In this document: positions 51,095-59,670 of the stretch, piece after piece
How the letters are laid out: the number at the start of each line of letters is the position of its first letter
Numbering within the stretch: position 1 is the stretch's first letter
Assembly: GCA_937926975.1 (NCBI GenBank)
Contig: CALBCJ010000003.1
Location: forward strand, 23,238-87,237
DNA: 64,000 nt
Direction: 5' to 3'
Source of the DNA: an uncultured Propionibacteriaceae bacterium
Lineage (GTDB): Bacteria > Actinomycetota > Actinomycetes > Propionibacteriales > Propionibacteriaceae
Translations under genes and position numbers: made by a program
The notes under the pieces: generated by a model
The model's input: only the letters and a program-made list of their open reading frames with translations
What the model was told of the DNA's origin: nothing
The model's database searches: none

Positions 51095-52666
51095 ATGGCT
51101 CCGAAGAAGAAGCCTGCCGCCAAGACCATGGCGTCGCGCATGGAGGCTCTGCAGAAGGCCCGCGAGCGGACCCGGCTTGGCGGCGGCGAGAAGCGGATCG
51201 CGAAGCAGCACGAGCAGGGGAAGATGACCGCCCGGGAGCGGATCGACGCCTTCCTCGACCCGGGGACCTTCCAGGAGGTCGGGCTGTTCCGCAAGAACCG
51301 GACCGTGACCTTTGGGATGGACAAGGCCGACATGCCCGCCGACGGTGTGGTCACCGGCTCGGGTGCGGTGCTGGGCCGTCCGGTCCACATCGCCAGCCAG
51401 GACTTCACCGTGGTCGGTGGCTCGGCCGGTGAGACCCACTCCAAGAAGGTCGTGCAGATGATGGAGTCCGCGCTGACCTGCGGCACCCCGTTCGTCTTCA
51501 TCAACGACTCCGGTGGCGCCCGCGTCCAGGAGGGGATCGACTCCCTGTCCGGGTACGGGCAGGTGTTCTACTCCAATGTGAAGCTGTCCGGTGCGGTGCC
51601 GCAGATCTCGATCATCGCCGGCCCCTGCGCCGGTGGTGCCTCGTACTCTCCGGCGCTGACCGACTTCGTCATCCAGACCCGCCAGTCGCAGATGTTCATC
51701 ACCGGCCCGAACGTCATCGAGCAGGTGACCAAGGAGAAGGTGACCGCGGAGGCCCTGGGCGGCGCGGATGCCCACATGTCGATCTCGGGTGTCAACCACT
51801 TCGTGGCTGACAACGACGAGCAGGCGATCCTGATCGCCCAGAAGCTGCTCAGCTTCTTGCCGCAGAACAACTCCGAGGAGCCGCCGGTCGTCGACCCGGA
51901 CCCCTTCATTGAGGACGACCCGTCGATGGCGGACATCGTTCCCCCGGAGGGGACCAAGGGCTACGACGTCCGCGAGGTCATCGCCCGCATGGTCGACCAC
52001 GCGGACTTCCTGGAGGTCCAGGCCGGCTACGCGATGAACATCGTGGTCGGGTTCGCCCGGATCAACGGCCGGACGGTCGGCGTCATCGCCAACCAGCCGA
52101 ACGTGATGGCCGGCGTGCTGGACATCAACGCCTCCGACAAGGGCGCGAAGTTCGTCCGCTTCTGCGACTCGTTCAACATCCCGCTGGTGACCCTGGTCGA
52201 CGTGCCAGGCTTCCTGCCCGGTGTCGCCCAGGAGCACGGTGGCATCATCCGTCACGGCGCCAAGATGCTGTTCGCCTACTCGGCGGCCACGGTGCCGAAG
52301 GTGACCGTGGTGCTGCGCAAGGCGTACGGCGGTGCCTACCTGGCGATGTGCTCGAAGGACCTGGGCGCCGACCAGGTCTTCGCCTGGCCGACCGCTGAGA
52401 TCGCGGTGATGGGTGCCGAGGGCGCGGCGGCGGTGGTCTTCCGCAAGGAGATCGCCTCGGCCGACGATCCCGAGGCTCGCCGGATCGAGATGGTGGAGGA
52501 GTACCGCGAGACCTTCGCGACGCCGTTCGTCGCGGCGGCCCGGGGCCTCGTGGACGACATCATCGAGCCGGGTGAGACCCGCGAGAAGGTCGCGATGGCG
52601 CTCGCGATGCTGAAGAACAAGCGCGAGCTGCGGCCGGCCAAGAAGCACGGCCTGTCGCCGACGTAG
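51095..52666 (+). CDS. Methylmalonyl-CoA carboxyltransferase 12S subunit
   Basis: The central hexamer subunit; moves the carboxyl group from methylmalonyl-CoA to biotin, releasing propionyl-CoA. The 523-residue carboxyltransferase has two crotonase-like halves: FINDSGGARVQEGIDSL and GPCAGGASYSPALTDF form the N-terminal oxyanion/CoA site, and LVDVPGFLPGVAQEHGGIIR and KAYGGAYLAM the C-terminal one. It follows the 5S gene by five bases. With no biotin carboxylase gene in the operon, true transcarboxylase is more likely than an ATP-using carboxylase. Confidence 0.96.
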   Translation: MAPKKKPAAKTMASRMEALQKARERTRLGGGEKRIAKQHEQGKMTARERIDAFLDPGTFQEVGLFRKNRTVTFGMDKADMPADGVVTGSGAVLGRPVHIASQDFTVVGGSAGETHSKKVVQMMESALTCGTPFVFINDSGGARVQEGIDSLSGYGQVFYSNVKLSGAVPQISIIAGPCAGGASYSPALTDFVIQTRQSQMFITGPNVIEQVTKEKVTAEALGGADAHMSISGVNHFVADNDEQAILIAQKLLSFLPQNNSEEPPVVDPDPFIEDDPSMADIVPPEGTKGYDVREVIARMVDHADFLEVQAGYAMNIVVGFARINGRTVGVIANQPNVMAGVLDINASDKGAKFVRFCDSFNIPLVTLVDVPGFLPGVAQEHGGIIRHGAKMLFAYSAATVPKVTVVLRKAYGGAYLAMCSKDLGADQVFAWPTAEIAVMGAEGAAAVVFRKEIASADDPEARRIEMVEEYRETFATPFVAAARGLVDDIIEPGETREKVAMALAMLKNKRELRPAKKHGLSPT

Positions 52667-52674
52667 GAGGAACG

Positions 52675-52938
52675 ATGAGCAACCAGAACGACGAGCTGCT
52701 GGAGCTGGTCCGGGGCCTGACCAAGCGCATCGACTCCCTGGAGACCGAGATCAAGAGCCTGCGGCTGGTTCAGGAGGCGGCTGTTCCCGAGGACACGATG
52801 GTCGCGATCGCTGCGGCCGTGTCCGCCTACCTGGGCAACCGGGAGCGCCCGCGGGTCCCCGACTACGGGACCAGCCCAGCCTGGCAGGCGGCGACCCGCC
52901 GCAGCCAGCAGAACCACGAGCCAACCCACCTGCGATAG
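52675..52938 (+). CDS. Small transcarboxylase-associated protein (87 residues)
   Basis: It lies between the 12S and 1.3S genes with GGAGGA before the ATG. The N-terminus QNDELLELVRGLTKRIDSLE is a short coiled coil, followed by VPEDTMVAIAAAVSAYLGN, similar to the small epsilon/delta-type subunits of methylmalonyl-CoA decarboxylases and actinobacterial acyl-CoA carboxylases. The C-terminus is basic and probably flexible. It may stabilise the 12S core or anchor the biotin carrier; this is inference from operon position. Confidence 0.75.
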   Translation: MSNQNDELLELVRGLTKRIDSLETEIKSLRLVQEAAVPEDTMVAIAAAVSAYLGNRERPRVPDYGTSPAWQAATRRSQQNHEPTHLR

Positions 52939-52946
52939 AGGAACTC

Positions 52947-53309
52947 ATGAAGCTGAAAGTTACGGTTAACGGGATCCCGTACCAGATCGAGGTGGAGGTC
53001 GAGGAGCCCGAGCGCAAGACGCTGGGGTCGATCGTCATCGGTGGTGCGGCCGGAGAGGCCGCTAAGCCGGTGGCCGCCGCGGCTGCGGGGGCCTCGGGCG
53101 ACGCCGTGCCGGCGCCGCTGGCGGGCTCGGTGGCCCGGATCCTGGTCGGTGAGGGCGACGAGGTCACCAGTGGCCAGGTGCTGCTGGTGCTCGAGGCCAT
53201 GAAGATGGAGACCGAGATCACGGCCCCCAAGGCCGGCAAGGTCGCCAAGATCCTGGTGGCGCAGGGCGACGCCGTCCAGGGCGGCCAGGGACTGATCGAG
53301 CTGCAGTGA
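52947..53309 (+). CDS. Methylmalonyl-CoA carboxyltransferase 1.3S biotin carrier subunit
   Basis: A 120-residue biotin carboxyl carrier. The N-terminal KLKVTVNGIPYQIEVEVEE binds the other subunits in the Propionibacterium enzyme, an alanine-rich linker follows, and the biotinyl domain carries LEAMKMETEI with the biotinylated lysine near residue 86. GAGGAA five bases before the ATG. This size and N-terminus are those of the classical 1.3S subunit, completing the transcarboxylase set. Confidence 0.97.
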   Translation: MKLKVTVNGIPYQIEVEVEEPERKTLGSIVIGGAAGEAAKPVAAAAAGASGDAVPAPLAGSVARILVGEGDEVTSGQVLLVLEAMKMETEITAPKAGKVAKILVAQGDAVQGGQGLIELQ

Positions 53310-53328
53310 GCCCAGGGGCGTTCGGCTG

Positions 53329-54273
53329 ATGATCGTCACGCTGACCCCGAACCCGGGGATCGACCGTACGGTCATGGTCACGCGGCTCCAGTACGGGGTG
53401 GTGAACCGCGCCTCGTCCACCCGGGTCGAACCGGGTGGCAAAGGAGTCAACGTGTCCCGCGCGCTGGCCTCGAACGGGTCACCGACGGTAGCGGTGCTAC
53501 CGGTCGGTGGCCCGGAGGGGGCCCTGCTGACCCAGCTGCTGGGTGAGGCCGCGGTGCCGCACCAGGCGGTCGGGGTCACGGGCGGGCTACGGGTGAACCT
53601 GGCGGTGGTGGAGCCGGACGGCACCACCACCAAGGTCAACGAGCCTGGCCCGCAGGTACGCGCTGACGAGGTCGAGCGCCTGCTGGCGGTCACCGTCGGG
53701 CGGGTCCGGTCCGGGGACTGGGTGGTGGGCTGCGGCTCACTGCCACCCAGCGTCCCGCCGGATCTGTACGCCCAGCTCACCGAGCGGGCCCACGCCCGTG
53801 GTGCCCAGGTCGCCATCGACTCGTCAGGCCCGGCTCTGGCGGCCGCTCTGGCGGCCAAGCCCGATCTCATCAAGCCCAACCTGGAAGAGCTGTCCGAGCT
53901 GGTCGGGCAGCCTCTGCCGACGCTGCGTCACGTGGTTGAAGCTGCTCAGCAGGTGGTGGCGCAGGCAGTGCCGACTCTGCTGGTGAGCATGGGCGCCGAC
54001 GGCGCAGTGCTCGTCACCGCTGACCACTGGCTGCACGCGGTCGCCGCCGTCGGGACCCCGCAGTCCAGTGTCGGCGCCGGCGACTGCCTGCTGGCCGGCT
54101 TCCTGGACGCGCTGTCGTCCAAGCGGGAGCTGGACGAGGCGCTGGAGCTCGGCGTTGCCTGGGGCGCCGCCGCCGTGGCCCTGCCGGGCAGCGAGGTGCC
54201 GACCCCGGTCCAGGTGAACCGGGTCCAGGTCCAGGTGAACCGGGTCCCCGACCCGTCCCGCCGAGTGGGGTAG
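53329..54273 (+). CDS. fruK: 1-phosphofructokinase-type PfkB sugar kinase
   Basis: A 314-residue PfkB kinase starting MIVTLTPNPGIDRTV, the hallmark of 1-phosphofructokinase/tagatose-6-phosphate kinase, with EPGGKGVNVSRALAS (substrate loop) and SVGAGDCLLAGFLDAL (catalytic aspartate). A fructose PTS is not nearby, so phosphofructokinase activity on fructose 6-phosphate is also possible. The gene begins 19 bases after the 1.3S gene. The C-terminus carries a tandem 7-residue duplication (VQVNRVQ, VQVNRVP) that is not part of the family fold. Confidence 0.82.
   Translation: MIVTLTPNPGIDRTVMVTRLQYGVVNRASSTRVEPGGKGVNVSRALASNGSPTVAVLPVGGPEGALLTQLLGEAAVPHQAVGVTGGLRVNLAVVEPDGTTTKVNEPGPQVRADEVERLLAVTVGRVRSGDWVVGCGSLPPSVPPDLYAQLTERAHARGAQVAIDSSGPALAAALAAKPDLIKPNLEELSELVGQPLPTLRHVVEAAQQVVAQAVPTLLVSMGADGAVLVTADHWLHAVAAVGTPQSSVGAGDCLLAGFLDALSSKRELDEALELGVAWGAAAVALPGSEVPTPVQVNRVQVQVNRVPDPSRRVG
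54208..54249 (+). repeat. 21-bp tandem duplication at the 3' end of the kinase gene
   Basis: Two 21-base units sharing GTCCAGGTGAACCGGGTCC. In frame, they add seven residues to the kinase C-terminus. Confidence 0.85.
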
Positions 54274-54315
54274 GACCACCACCCGGTCAGGTGCTGACCA
54301 GTCCAACCCGTGAGA

Positions 54316-54356
54316 AGCCGGGCCCGAGCCATCGGGTCCGGCTCTTTCGTTGTCTT
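54316..54356 (+). terminator. Intrinsic terminator after the transcarboxylase-kinase operon
   Basis: AGCCGGGCCCG-N6-CGGGTCCGGCT forms an 11-bp stem with one G-T pair, followed by the T-rich CTTTCGTTGTCTT. Confidence 0.85.
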
Positions 54357-54418
54357 CTCCCGCACCGCGTGCCAGGCTCGAGCCTGCCCGCCCCCACAGC
54401 CCGGGCGAGGTCGGGTGG

Positions 54419-55621
54419 TCAAGCGCCAGCCGCAGGGTCTGCGGCCTGGTGGCCGTCAGGCGTCCGGCGGGGACGGTAGGTGCCGCTCAGCCAGAGCCAG
54501 AACCCGGCGCTCAGAAGAACGAGGCCGACCAGTGCACCCGATCCCCACCAGGGCAGTGGCGCGGTGCCTGGCGTCTGCGGACCCACCGGGACCGTACGGG
54601 CCCAGGCCAGGAAGGCGTCACCGACCGGCAGCTCGCCCATGGCGTACCGGCGGCTGCCGTTCCACTGCCAGGGCAGACCCAGCAGGTCGGCCTCGCGGTC
54701 CAGGCTGTCGGCCAGCCGGGTGTCGCCGTTGGCCCGGGCGGCGGCCAGACCAACCGCGGAGGCGCTCAGCGAGACCCCGCGGACCAGCGGCCCGGAGTCG
54801 ATGTCGCCGGCCTTGTCGACGCCGACCGGGTGCTCCCGTACGCCCACCAGCCCGACCTCCCGGACCACGAAGGCCTCGCTGTACGCGCCGTACCGGCTGG
54901 GCAGGCCGAGCCGAGGCCAGAAGGCCTGGATCAAGCTCTGGGAGGAGCCGCGCGGGGGGTCCAGGGTGGCTCCGGACGGGTCGACCTCGTGCGGCAGCAG
55001 GCCGCTGCCGGGGTCGACGTGGGCCAGGACCCGGTCCCCCCAGCCGGGCGGGACCGTCCCCAGCACCTGGGCCGCGGCCGCCATCGCGACCACGTTGTCA
55101 CAGGGCCAGGTCCGCCCCGGGTACGAGGTCACCATCCCGGTCGGCGATGCGCCCAGGGCGCTGCTGACCGCGACGGCCTCCACGTGGGCCCGGTCGCGGT
55201 ACCGTGCCGCCCGGTCGGTGCCGTCGTCGGTCAGCAGCCCGGCGAGCAGCAGCAGCCGCCAGCCGTGGTAGAACGCGCCGTGCTCCAGCTCGCGGTGAGT
55301 CCCGAAGACCTCGGCGACGTGCTGCTGGTTGACCGCGGCCAGCGCCTGCTCGGTGATGTCGAGCAGCTCGGGGCGCTCGGGGCCCGGCCGAGCAGCTGCC
55401 AGGTTGGCCGCGGCCAGCCCGGTCAGGGCGTACGTGAAGAGCTCTCCCTCGGGGAAGAGCTCCTGCATGTCGGCGGCCCGCTGGTGCATCACCGAGGCCA
55501 GGTAGCGGACCTGGGCCCGGGCCAGCGCCTGCTGGTCGCGTGGTCCGAAGGCCGGCCAGCCGATTCCGAGGGCCATCACCAGACCTGTGAGAGCCAGCGG
55601 GACAGCCAGGACGCGACGCAC
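54419..55621 (-). CDS. Membrane-anchored protein of unknown function, helical repeat domain
   Basis: No family is recognised with certainty. The 400 residues have an N-terminal hydrophobic segment (VLAVPLALTGLVMALGIGWP), a large soluble region rich in alanine helices with WPCDNVVAMAAAA and FYHGWRLLLLAGLL (an alpha/alpha-barrel pattern similar to linalool dehydratase-like proteins), and a second membrane segment near residues 363-383 (GALVGLVLLSAGFWLWL). The large domain is therefore probably outside the membrane between two anchors. GTG start. It stands alone on the minus strand, divergent from a lipoprotein gene. Confidence 0.7.
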   Translation of the reverse strand: MRRVLAVPLALTGLVMALGIGWPAFGPRDQQALARAQVRYLASVMHQRAADMQELFPEGELFTYALTGLAAANLAAARPGPERPELLDITEQALAAVNQQHVAEVFGTHRELEHGAFYHGWRLLLLAGLLTDDGTDRAARYRDRAHVEAVAVSSALGASPTGMVTSYPGRTWPCDNVVAMAAAAQVLGTVPPGWGDRVLAHVDPGSGLLPHEVDPSGATLDPPRGSSQSLIQAFWPRLGLPSRYGAYSEAFVVREVGLVGVREHPVGVDKAGDIDSGPLVRGVSLSASAVGLAAARANGDTRLADSLDREADLLGLPWQWNGSRRYAMGELPVGDAFLAWARTVPVGPQTPGTAPLPWWGSGALVGLVLLSAGFWLWLSGTYRPRRTPDGHQAADPAAGA

Positions 55622-55708
55622 CTACCCAGTGTGCAGCACCGCACCTTGTGCCGGGGCCGTGAGGCGGCGGGCCTGAGCAACGATTCACCATCAGCGGGGT
55701 GACCCCGA

Positions 55709-55714
55709 TAGGCT
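55709..55714 (+). promoter_or_regulatory. -10 box of the lipoprotein gene (leaderless)
   Basis: TAGGCT seven bases before the GTG start. Confidence 0.5.
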
Positions 55715-55721
55715 CGCGCAG

Positions 55722-56366
55722 GTGAGTGACCGAGGTGAGCGCAGGCCGAGCGGCCCGATCCGGTTGGCGGTGGGCGTCGCTGTGGCGCTGCTGACGGCCT
55801 GCGCCACCCCGGTAGCTCCCACCCCGGAGCCGTCGTTCGTGCCCGGGGAGACCCCGGAGGTCGCGGCCCCCAGCTACCAGTGCACCCCGCCGGGTGACCC
55901 GTCGGCGGTGTATCCGTGCCACCGCGACGCGTACGAGCGCCAGCAGGGGCAGGCGAGCCTGGAGGCGGAGGCGGTCGGGGTGTACCAGCGCTTCCGCGCC
56001 GAGTACCTGCGGCTGCTGCAGACCGGAGGTGCCGAGGCCCTGACCCCCGAGCTCGAGGCCACCGTGGCCGACCCTGTACGGCGGGACCTGGCGCTGGAGC
56101 TCGCGGCTCAGAAGCGGGCCGGGCAGACTGTGCAGGGCACAGTCCCAGAGCCGGCGGTGGCGGTCGACCGGGGCAGCCGCCAGGAGGACTCCGAGGTCAC
56201 GCTGCGGACCTGCGACGACCTGCGCGCCACCGCGGTTCACCAGTCCGACGGGAGCAAGGTCTCCGACGGGCGGGTGCTGGTCTCGGTGCGCTACCTGAAG
56301 CGGGTCGACGGCGCCCTCAAGATCTTCGCCTCCACCACCGAGCAGGAAGACTCCTGCCCGCTCTGA
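55722..56366 (+). CDS. Putative secreted lipoprotein of unknown function
   Basis: The 214 residues start with a basic region and a hydrophobic segment ending in a lipobox (AVGVAVALLTAC, Cys near residue 27). The mature part includes YERQQGQASLEAEAVGVYQR followed by FRAEYLRLLQ, and ends with RYLKRVDGALKIFASTTEQE. Actinobacterial small lipoproteins of this kind have no known enzyme activity. GTG start with a leaderless-type promoter. It converges on the HIRAN gene three bases away. Confidence 0.75.
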   Translation: MSDRGERRPSGPIRLAVGVAVALLTACATPVAPTPEPSFVPGETPEVAAPSYQCTPPGDPSAVYPCHRDAYERQQGQASLEAEAVGVYQRFRAEYLRLLQTGGAEALTPELEATVADPVRRDLALELAAQKRAGQTVQGTVPEPAVAVDRGSRQEDSEVTLRTCDDLRATAVHQSDGSKVSDGRVLVSVRYLKRVDGALKIFASTTEQEDSCPL

Positions 56367-56369
56367 CGC

Positions 56370-57368
56370 TCAGCGTGGCTGCGCCGAAGGCCCGGCAGGT
56401 ACCCAGAACACCCACCCCTGCGGAGGTCGGGGCCAGTGCGGAGAGGGCTCCCAGCCTGGCGGCGGCTCCCAGCCCTCCGGAGGCCGTGGCCAGCCCGGTG
56501 GCGGGTTGAAGACCCGGGAGCGAGGGCCGCTCTGCGCCGTGATCTCCGTCGCCGATACCGGGGCCGGAGCCTGGCCGAGCCGGGAGACCCAGTCGTTGTC
56601 GATCTCGTGGACTTTGGCCGCGTACAGGCTGGCTTCCACCCGCAAGGCGTTGCCGCGCAGGAGGAGGCGCCCGCAGGCGATCTTGTGCAGGGTGGACAGA
56701 TGCTTCACGGTGGGAAGGAAGTGAGCGCTGCTGGCCGGGCTCAGAAGACCGGTCGGGGCGCCGTCCACCTGGATCTCGATCCTGGGCTTGCTCCGGCCGG
56801 TGCCCTCGACGACGTGCAGGGTCGCCCACACCCACACCTGAGGTGCGTACTGCACCCAGCGGCTGAGTTCGGCGGTGTGCTCTTCTTCACCCGTGACCCG
56901 GACCGCTCTGCCCATGGGGATCAGGACATGCTCGGCAGCCGGAGGCTGGTTGACGGGGAAGCACAGCTGGGCATCGGAGAGCGTCACCCGCGCGTACGCC
57001 TGGAAGGACATCACCGTGCGCGAGTGGCCGTGGGAGTCGTACACCGTATCCGGACGCTCGTACGCGTGGATCCGGACCGGGGTTGTGGGCCGGAGTCCCT
57101 GACGGGCCATCGCCTGGAACAGCCGGGAGTAGGCAGGGGCGGTGTCCTTCGGCAGGTAGCCGATCCGGCGCCCCTCAACGACCACCGCAACGGCACTAGG
57201 GTCGTGCGGGTTGCCCGGTTCCGGAGCCAGAATGGCGGTGCCGGTGTACTCGCTGGTGGCAGCGGCGAGGTGGGGCGGGAAGAGGGGGCGGATCTGCTGG
57301 AAGTGGAAGGACTCGCCCACCACCTCCACCTGTTCCTTCCTGCACCACAGCTCGAAGTCGCGCAGCAC
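56370..57368 (-). CDS. HIRAN-domain protein
   Basis: The 332 residues contain a HIRAN domain (about residues 15-75: VVGESFHFQQIRPLFP, ILAPEPGNPHDPSAVAV, RRIGYLPKDTAPAYSRL), which binds DNA ends or damaged DNA in helicase-like proteins but also occurs alone in actinobacteria. A middle domain of unknown type follows, and the C-terminus has repeated Pro-x-Gly-Trp units (PPPGWPRPPEGWEPPPGWEP). The start is uncertain: the GTG at 57368 gives the domain a short lead, while the frame is open to a TTG at 57458. No ribosome site supports either. Confidence 0.72.
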   Translation of the reverse strand: MLRDFELWCRKEQVEVVGESFHFQQIRPLFPPHLAAATSEYTGTAILAPEPGNPHDPSAVAVVVEGRRIGYLPKDTAPAYSRLFQAMARQGLRPTTPVRIHAYERPDTVYDSHGHSRTVMSFQAYARVTLSDAQLCFPVNQPPAAEHVLIPMGRAVRVTGEEEHTAELSRWVQYAPQVWVWATLHVVEGTGRSKPRIEIQVDGAPTGLLSPASSAHFLPTVKHLSTLHKIACGRLLLRGNALRVEASLYAAKVHEIDNDWVSRLGQAPAPVSATEITAQSGPRSRVFNPPPGWPRPPEGWEPPPGWEPSPHWPRPPQGWVFWVPAGPSAQPR

Positions 57369-57484
57369 ACCAAGATTGTGCCATGCCCACAGGTGCTGGT
57401 GCGGCGCTGCGAGGGCGTGCGGGGCTCGTATCTCCTCTTCCCGGCAACCGGTGGTCAAGAGGAGGTGCCCGTGGAGAGGATTCC

Positions 57485-58225
57485 TCAGGGCTCGACCCGG
57501 TACACCTTGTGCTGGGCCGCCTGGGCCAGTGGGCGGACCACGACCCGGTCGATGTTGACGTGGTGGGGCAGCGACGCCACCCAGCGGACCACCTCGGCGA
57601 TGTTCTCGGCCCGCAGCGGGTCCGGCACCCCGCGGTACACCTGGTCGGCCTTCTCAGCGTCGCCGCCGAAGCGGACCAGGGAGAACTCCTCGGTGTGCAC
57701 CATGCCCGGCACGACCTCGCAGACCCGGACCGGCTCGCCGACCATCTCCAGCCGCATCGTGCCCGGGATCATCCGCTCCGCGGCCTTCGCCCCGCAGTAG
57801 CCAGCCCCGCCCTCGTACGGGCCGTCGGCGGCGACACTGGTGATGAAGACCACGGTCCCGCAGGCGGCTCGCAGCGCCGGCAGCAGATCCCGGGTGACCC
57901 GGGCCGCGCCGAGGACGTTGGTGCGGTACATCTGCTCCCAGGCCTCCAGGTCGGCCTCGGCCACCGGCTCCAGCCCGAGCGCCCCGCCGGCGTTGTTCAC
58001 CAGCAGCGCCACCCGCTCGCCTGCGGCAGCCGCGAGGGCGGCCACCTGCTCGGGGTCGGTGACGTCGCAGGGCACTGCTCGGCCGCCGAGCTCAGCAGCC
58101 AGCGCCTCGACCCGGTCGGTACGGCGGGCAGCCAGCACCACCTCGTACGTCTGCGCCAGCACCCGGGCGGTCGCTGCCCCGATCCCCGACGATGCACCTG
58201 TGACAACGGCAACCGGTCGATCCAT
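57485..58225 (-). CDS. Short-chain dehydrogenase/reductase (YdfG-like)
   Basis: A 246-residue classical SDR: TGASSGIGAATA cofactor loop, LLVNNAGGALG, a serine in ITSVAADGP and YCGAKAAERM as the YxxxK pair. The pattern GLEPVAEADLEAWEQMYRTN is that of YdfG-like 3-hydroxy acid (serine/allo-threonine) dehydrogenases using NADP. The ATG at 58225 is followed by the expected start DRPVAVVTGASSG. It is divergent from gpmA. Confidence 0.9.
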   Translation of the reverse strand: MDRPVAVVTGASSGIGAATARVLAQTYEVVLAARRTDRVEALAAELGGRAVPCDVTDPEQVAALAAAAGERVALLVNNAGGALGLEPVAEADLEAWEQMYRTNVLGAARVTRDLLPALRAACGTVVFITSVAADGPYEGGAGYCGAKAAERMIPGTMRLEMVGEPVRVCEVVPGMVHTEEFSLVRFGGDAEKADQVYRGVPDPLRAENIAEVVRWVASLPHHVNIDRVVVRPLAQAAQHKVYRVEP

Positions 58226-58330
58226 ACCCCGATCCTGCCACCAGGCGGGCCACGGGGTGCCGGACGGGGCGAAGCGGGTGAGGCCCGGCGGACCTCGCTG
58301 CGGTCCATGCCCTGCGGGGGCGGCCACCGA

Positions 58331-58336
58331 TAGGCT
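58331..58336 (+). promoter_or_regulatory. -10 box of gpmA (leaderless)
   Basis: TAGGCT six bases before the ATG. Confidence 0.5.
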
Positions 58337-58342
58337 TCGGCC

Positions 58343-59095
58343 ATGACTTCGACGCTGATCCTGCTGCGCCACGGCGAGAGCGAGTGGAACGCCAAGAACC
58401 TCTTCACCGGCTGGGTGGACGTGGACATCAACGACAAGGGCGTTGCGGAGGCCAAGCGCGGCGCCGAGCTGCTCAAGGAGCAGAACCTGCTGCCGGACGT
58501 GGTGCACACCTCGCTGCTGCGGCGGGCGATCCACACCGCCTACCTGGCCCTGGACGGCTGCGACCGGCACTGGGTCCCGGTCCGGCGCAGCTGGCGGCTC
58601 AACGAGCGCCACTACGGCGACCTGCAGGGCAAGAACAAGGCCCAGACCCTGGAGCAGTACGGCGAGGAGCAGTTCATGCTCTGGCGCCGCTCGTACGACA
58701 CCCCGCCGCCGGCGATCGCCGCTGACGGCGAGTTCTCCCAGTTCAACGACGCCCGCTACGCCGAGCTCCCGCCGGAGGCCCGGCCGCTGACCGAGTGCCT
58801 GGCCGACGTGGTGGTCCGGATGCTGCCGTACTGGTACGACGCGATCGTGCCGGACCTGCGCGCCGGGCGGACCACCCTGGTCGCCGCCCACGGCAACTCG
58901 CTGCGGGCCCTGGTGAAGCACCTCGACCAGATCTCCGACGCCGAGATCGCCGGGCTCAACATCCCGACCGGGATCCCGCTGCTGTACGAGCTGGACGACG
59001 ACCTGCGCCCGGTGACCCCGGGCGGGCACTACCTCGACCCGGAGGCCGCCCGAGCCGCCATCGAGGCCGTCAAGAACCAGGGCAAGAAGAAGTAG
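58343..59095 (+). CDS. gpmA: 2,3-bisphosphoglycerate-dependent phosphoglycerate mutase
   Basis: Converts 3- to 2-phosphoglycerate in glycolysis. The 250-residue length is standard. LLRHGESEWNAKNLFTGW has the phosphorylated histidine, LNERHYGDLQGKNKAQT the substrate site, and VAAHGNSLRALVKHL the second histidine. It ends in a lysine-rich tail (KNQGKKK). A TAGGCT box six bases before the ATG serves as its promoter. A small membrane metalloprotease-like gene follows after nine bases. Confidence 0.97.
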   Translation: MTSTLILLRHGESEWNAKNLFTGWVDVDINDKGVAEAKRGAELLKEQNLLPDVVHTSLLRRAIHTAYLALDGCDRHWVPVRRSWRLNERHYGDLQGKNKAQTLEQYGEEQFMLWRRSYDTPPPAIAADGEFSQFNDARYAELPPEARPLTECLADVVVRMLPYWYDAIVPDLRAGRTTLVAAHGNSLRALVKHLDQISDAEIAGLNIPTGIPLLYELDDDLRPVTPGGHYLDPEAARAAIEAVKNQGKKK

Positions 59096-59104
59096 GAGCC
59101 GCCG

Positions 59105-59662
59105 GTGCGGACCAGCGAGTGGCGGCCCGGGCCTCGAGCCGCCACGGCGCTGACCTGGAGCGGCTGGGGGGTCTTCGTCGCCGCCCTGCTCGGCTACGGC
59201 TCGCTCTACCTCGCCGGCCATGACCAGGACCAGCCGCTGCGGCTGCAGGGCAGCGCTGGCCTGCTCCTGGGGCTGCTGATCCAGACCCTGCTGGTGCTGC
59301 TGGCTGCGGTCGCCCATGAGCTGATCCACCTGGTCGGCTACTGGGCGGTCGGCGGACGGGCCCGGCTCCGGCTGCAGCGGGACCGCTTCCTGACGATGGT
59401 CGAGGCGGACCTGGTGAGCCGCCCCCGCTACCTGCTGGTGGCCGTGGCGCCGCTGCTGGTCCTCGGTCTGGCCGGCGTCCTGGCGGTCCGCGGCGAGACC
59501 GGCGGCTGGTGGGTGGTGCCGGCCGCTGCCAATGTCTCCCTCAGCGTGATCGACGTTGTCACCGCGGCCCTGGTGGCTCGGCTCCCGAGCGGCAGCCTGG
59601 TCGGGGCGAGCGCCGTCGGGCTGTGCATCGTCGAGCCCGAGCCGGCGCCGGCCGAGGTCTGA
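59105..59662 (+). CDS. DUF3267-like membrane metalloprotease
   Basis: A 185-residue membrane protein with about four hydrophobic segments. AVAHELIHLVGYW carries an HExxH zinc-binding motif near residue 77 inside a membrane segment, and PRYLLVAVAPLLVLGLAG and AANVSLSVIDVV follow, as in DUF3267/site-2-protease-like families. GTG start nine bases after gpmA, with AGGAG upstream. Substrate unknown. It converges on prs eight bases away. Confidence 0.78.
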   Translation: MRTSEWRPGPRAATALTWSGWGVFVAALLGYGSLYLAGHDQDQPLRLQGSAGLLLGLLIQTLLVLLAAVAHELIHLVGYWAVGGRARLRLQRDRFLTMVEADLVSRPRYLLVAVAPLLVLGLAGVLAVRGETGGWWVVPAAANVSLSVIDVVTAALVARLPSGSLVGASAVGLCIVEPEPAPAEV

Positions 59663-59670
59663 GCTGCTCC

